Below, piece by piece: positions 5,297 to 5,357 of a DNA stretch of 5,357 bases. The translations under genes and the position numbers were made by a program. This DNA comes from Chloroflexota bacterium. GTDB lineage: Bacteria > Chloroflexota > Chloroflexia > Thermomicrobiales > UBA6265. Position 1 is the stretch's first letter. Every line of letters starts with the position of its first letter. The stretch spans positions 1 through 5,357 of the forward strand of contig JAHWJF010000298.1 in assembly GCA_019348515.1 (NCBI GenBank). Direction: 5' to 3'. The notes under the pieces were generated by a model. It saw only the letters and a list, made by a program, of their open reading frames with translations, did no database searches and was not told the origin of the DNA.

Positions 5297-5357
5297 GTGC
5301 TAACACGGGAGAAGCAACAATACTGCTGGGCTCCTACCCGCCTGTGGCGGCACTTAG
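5297..5357 (+). CDS. Possible start of a divergent gene (partial)
   Basis: A strong Shine-Dalgarno, AGGAGG (5286-5291), precedes GTG at 5297 by five bases, and the frame stays open to the window edge (20 codons, beginning MLTREKQQYC). A second in-frame GTG at 5294 is too close to the site. The stretch is too short to recognise, and about half its codons end in G or C versus nearly all in the real genes here, which argues against coding. Kept as a candidate only because of the ribosome binding site. Confidence 0.22.
   Translation, partial: MLTREKQQYCWAPTRLWRHL

Overview
This 5.4 kb window is GC-rich bacterial chromosome with strongly GC-ending codons, short intergenic spaces and ordinary metabolic genes. 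The best taxonomic guess is a high-GC Chloroflexota lineage of the Thermomicrobia/Sphaerobacter kind. That guess rests on the secreted protein, which has low-complexity Ala/Thr/Pro linkers and a C-terminal cupredoxin-like domain, and on the use of GTG and TTG starts. It is inference, not proof; no rRNA, tRNA or marker gene is present.

Layout from left to right. (1) Positions 1-68 hold the last codons of a plus-strand gene. Three consecutive hairpins follow it, the last a strong rho-independent terminator (128-167). (2) Positions 294-1241 (+) encode an exported two-domain protein ending in a cupredoxin-like fold. Its leader contains two mutually exclusive stems, one of which covers the ribosome binding site. 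(3) Positions 1320-1799 (+) encode a DinB/YfiT-superfamily protein with an intact His triad. (4) Convergent to it, 1877-2551 (-) encodes a dienelactone-hydrolase-family alpha/beta hydrolase. It has a GTG start, a near-perfect Shine-Dalgarno sequence, a plausible promoter, and a perfect CGAAC-N4-GTTCG palindrome at the predicted transcription start. (5) Positions 2771-5212 (-) encode an 813-residue thiamine-diphosphate enzyme of the homodimeric pyruvate-dehydrogenase E1 (AceE)/transketolase-like type. (6) The right end (5213-5357) holds its leader and possibly the first codons of a divergent gene.

The genes do not form an obvious pathway. The two plus-strand genes could be co-transcribed (78-base gap). 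The two minus-strand genes are 219 bases apart and the hydrolase appears to have its own promoter. The E1-like enzyme has no E2 (acyltransferase) or E3 (dihydrolipoamide dehydrogenase) partner in view, so its substrate is open.

I do not see a defence system, mobile element, CRISPR array or biosynthetic cluster. The signals most worth checking are regulatory: the alternative hairpins over the cupredoxin gene's ribosome binding site, the SOS-box-like palindrome before the hydrolase, and the paired TGCAT palindromes before the DinB gene.
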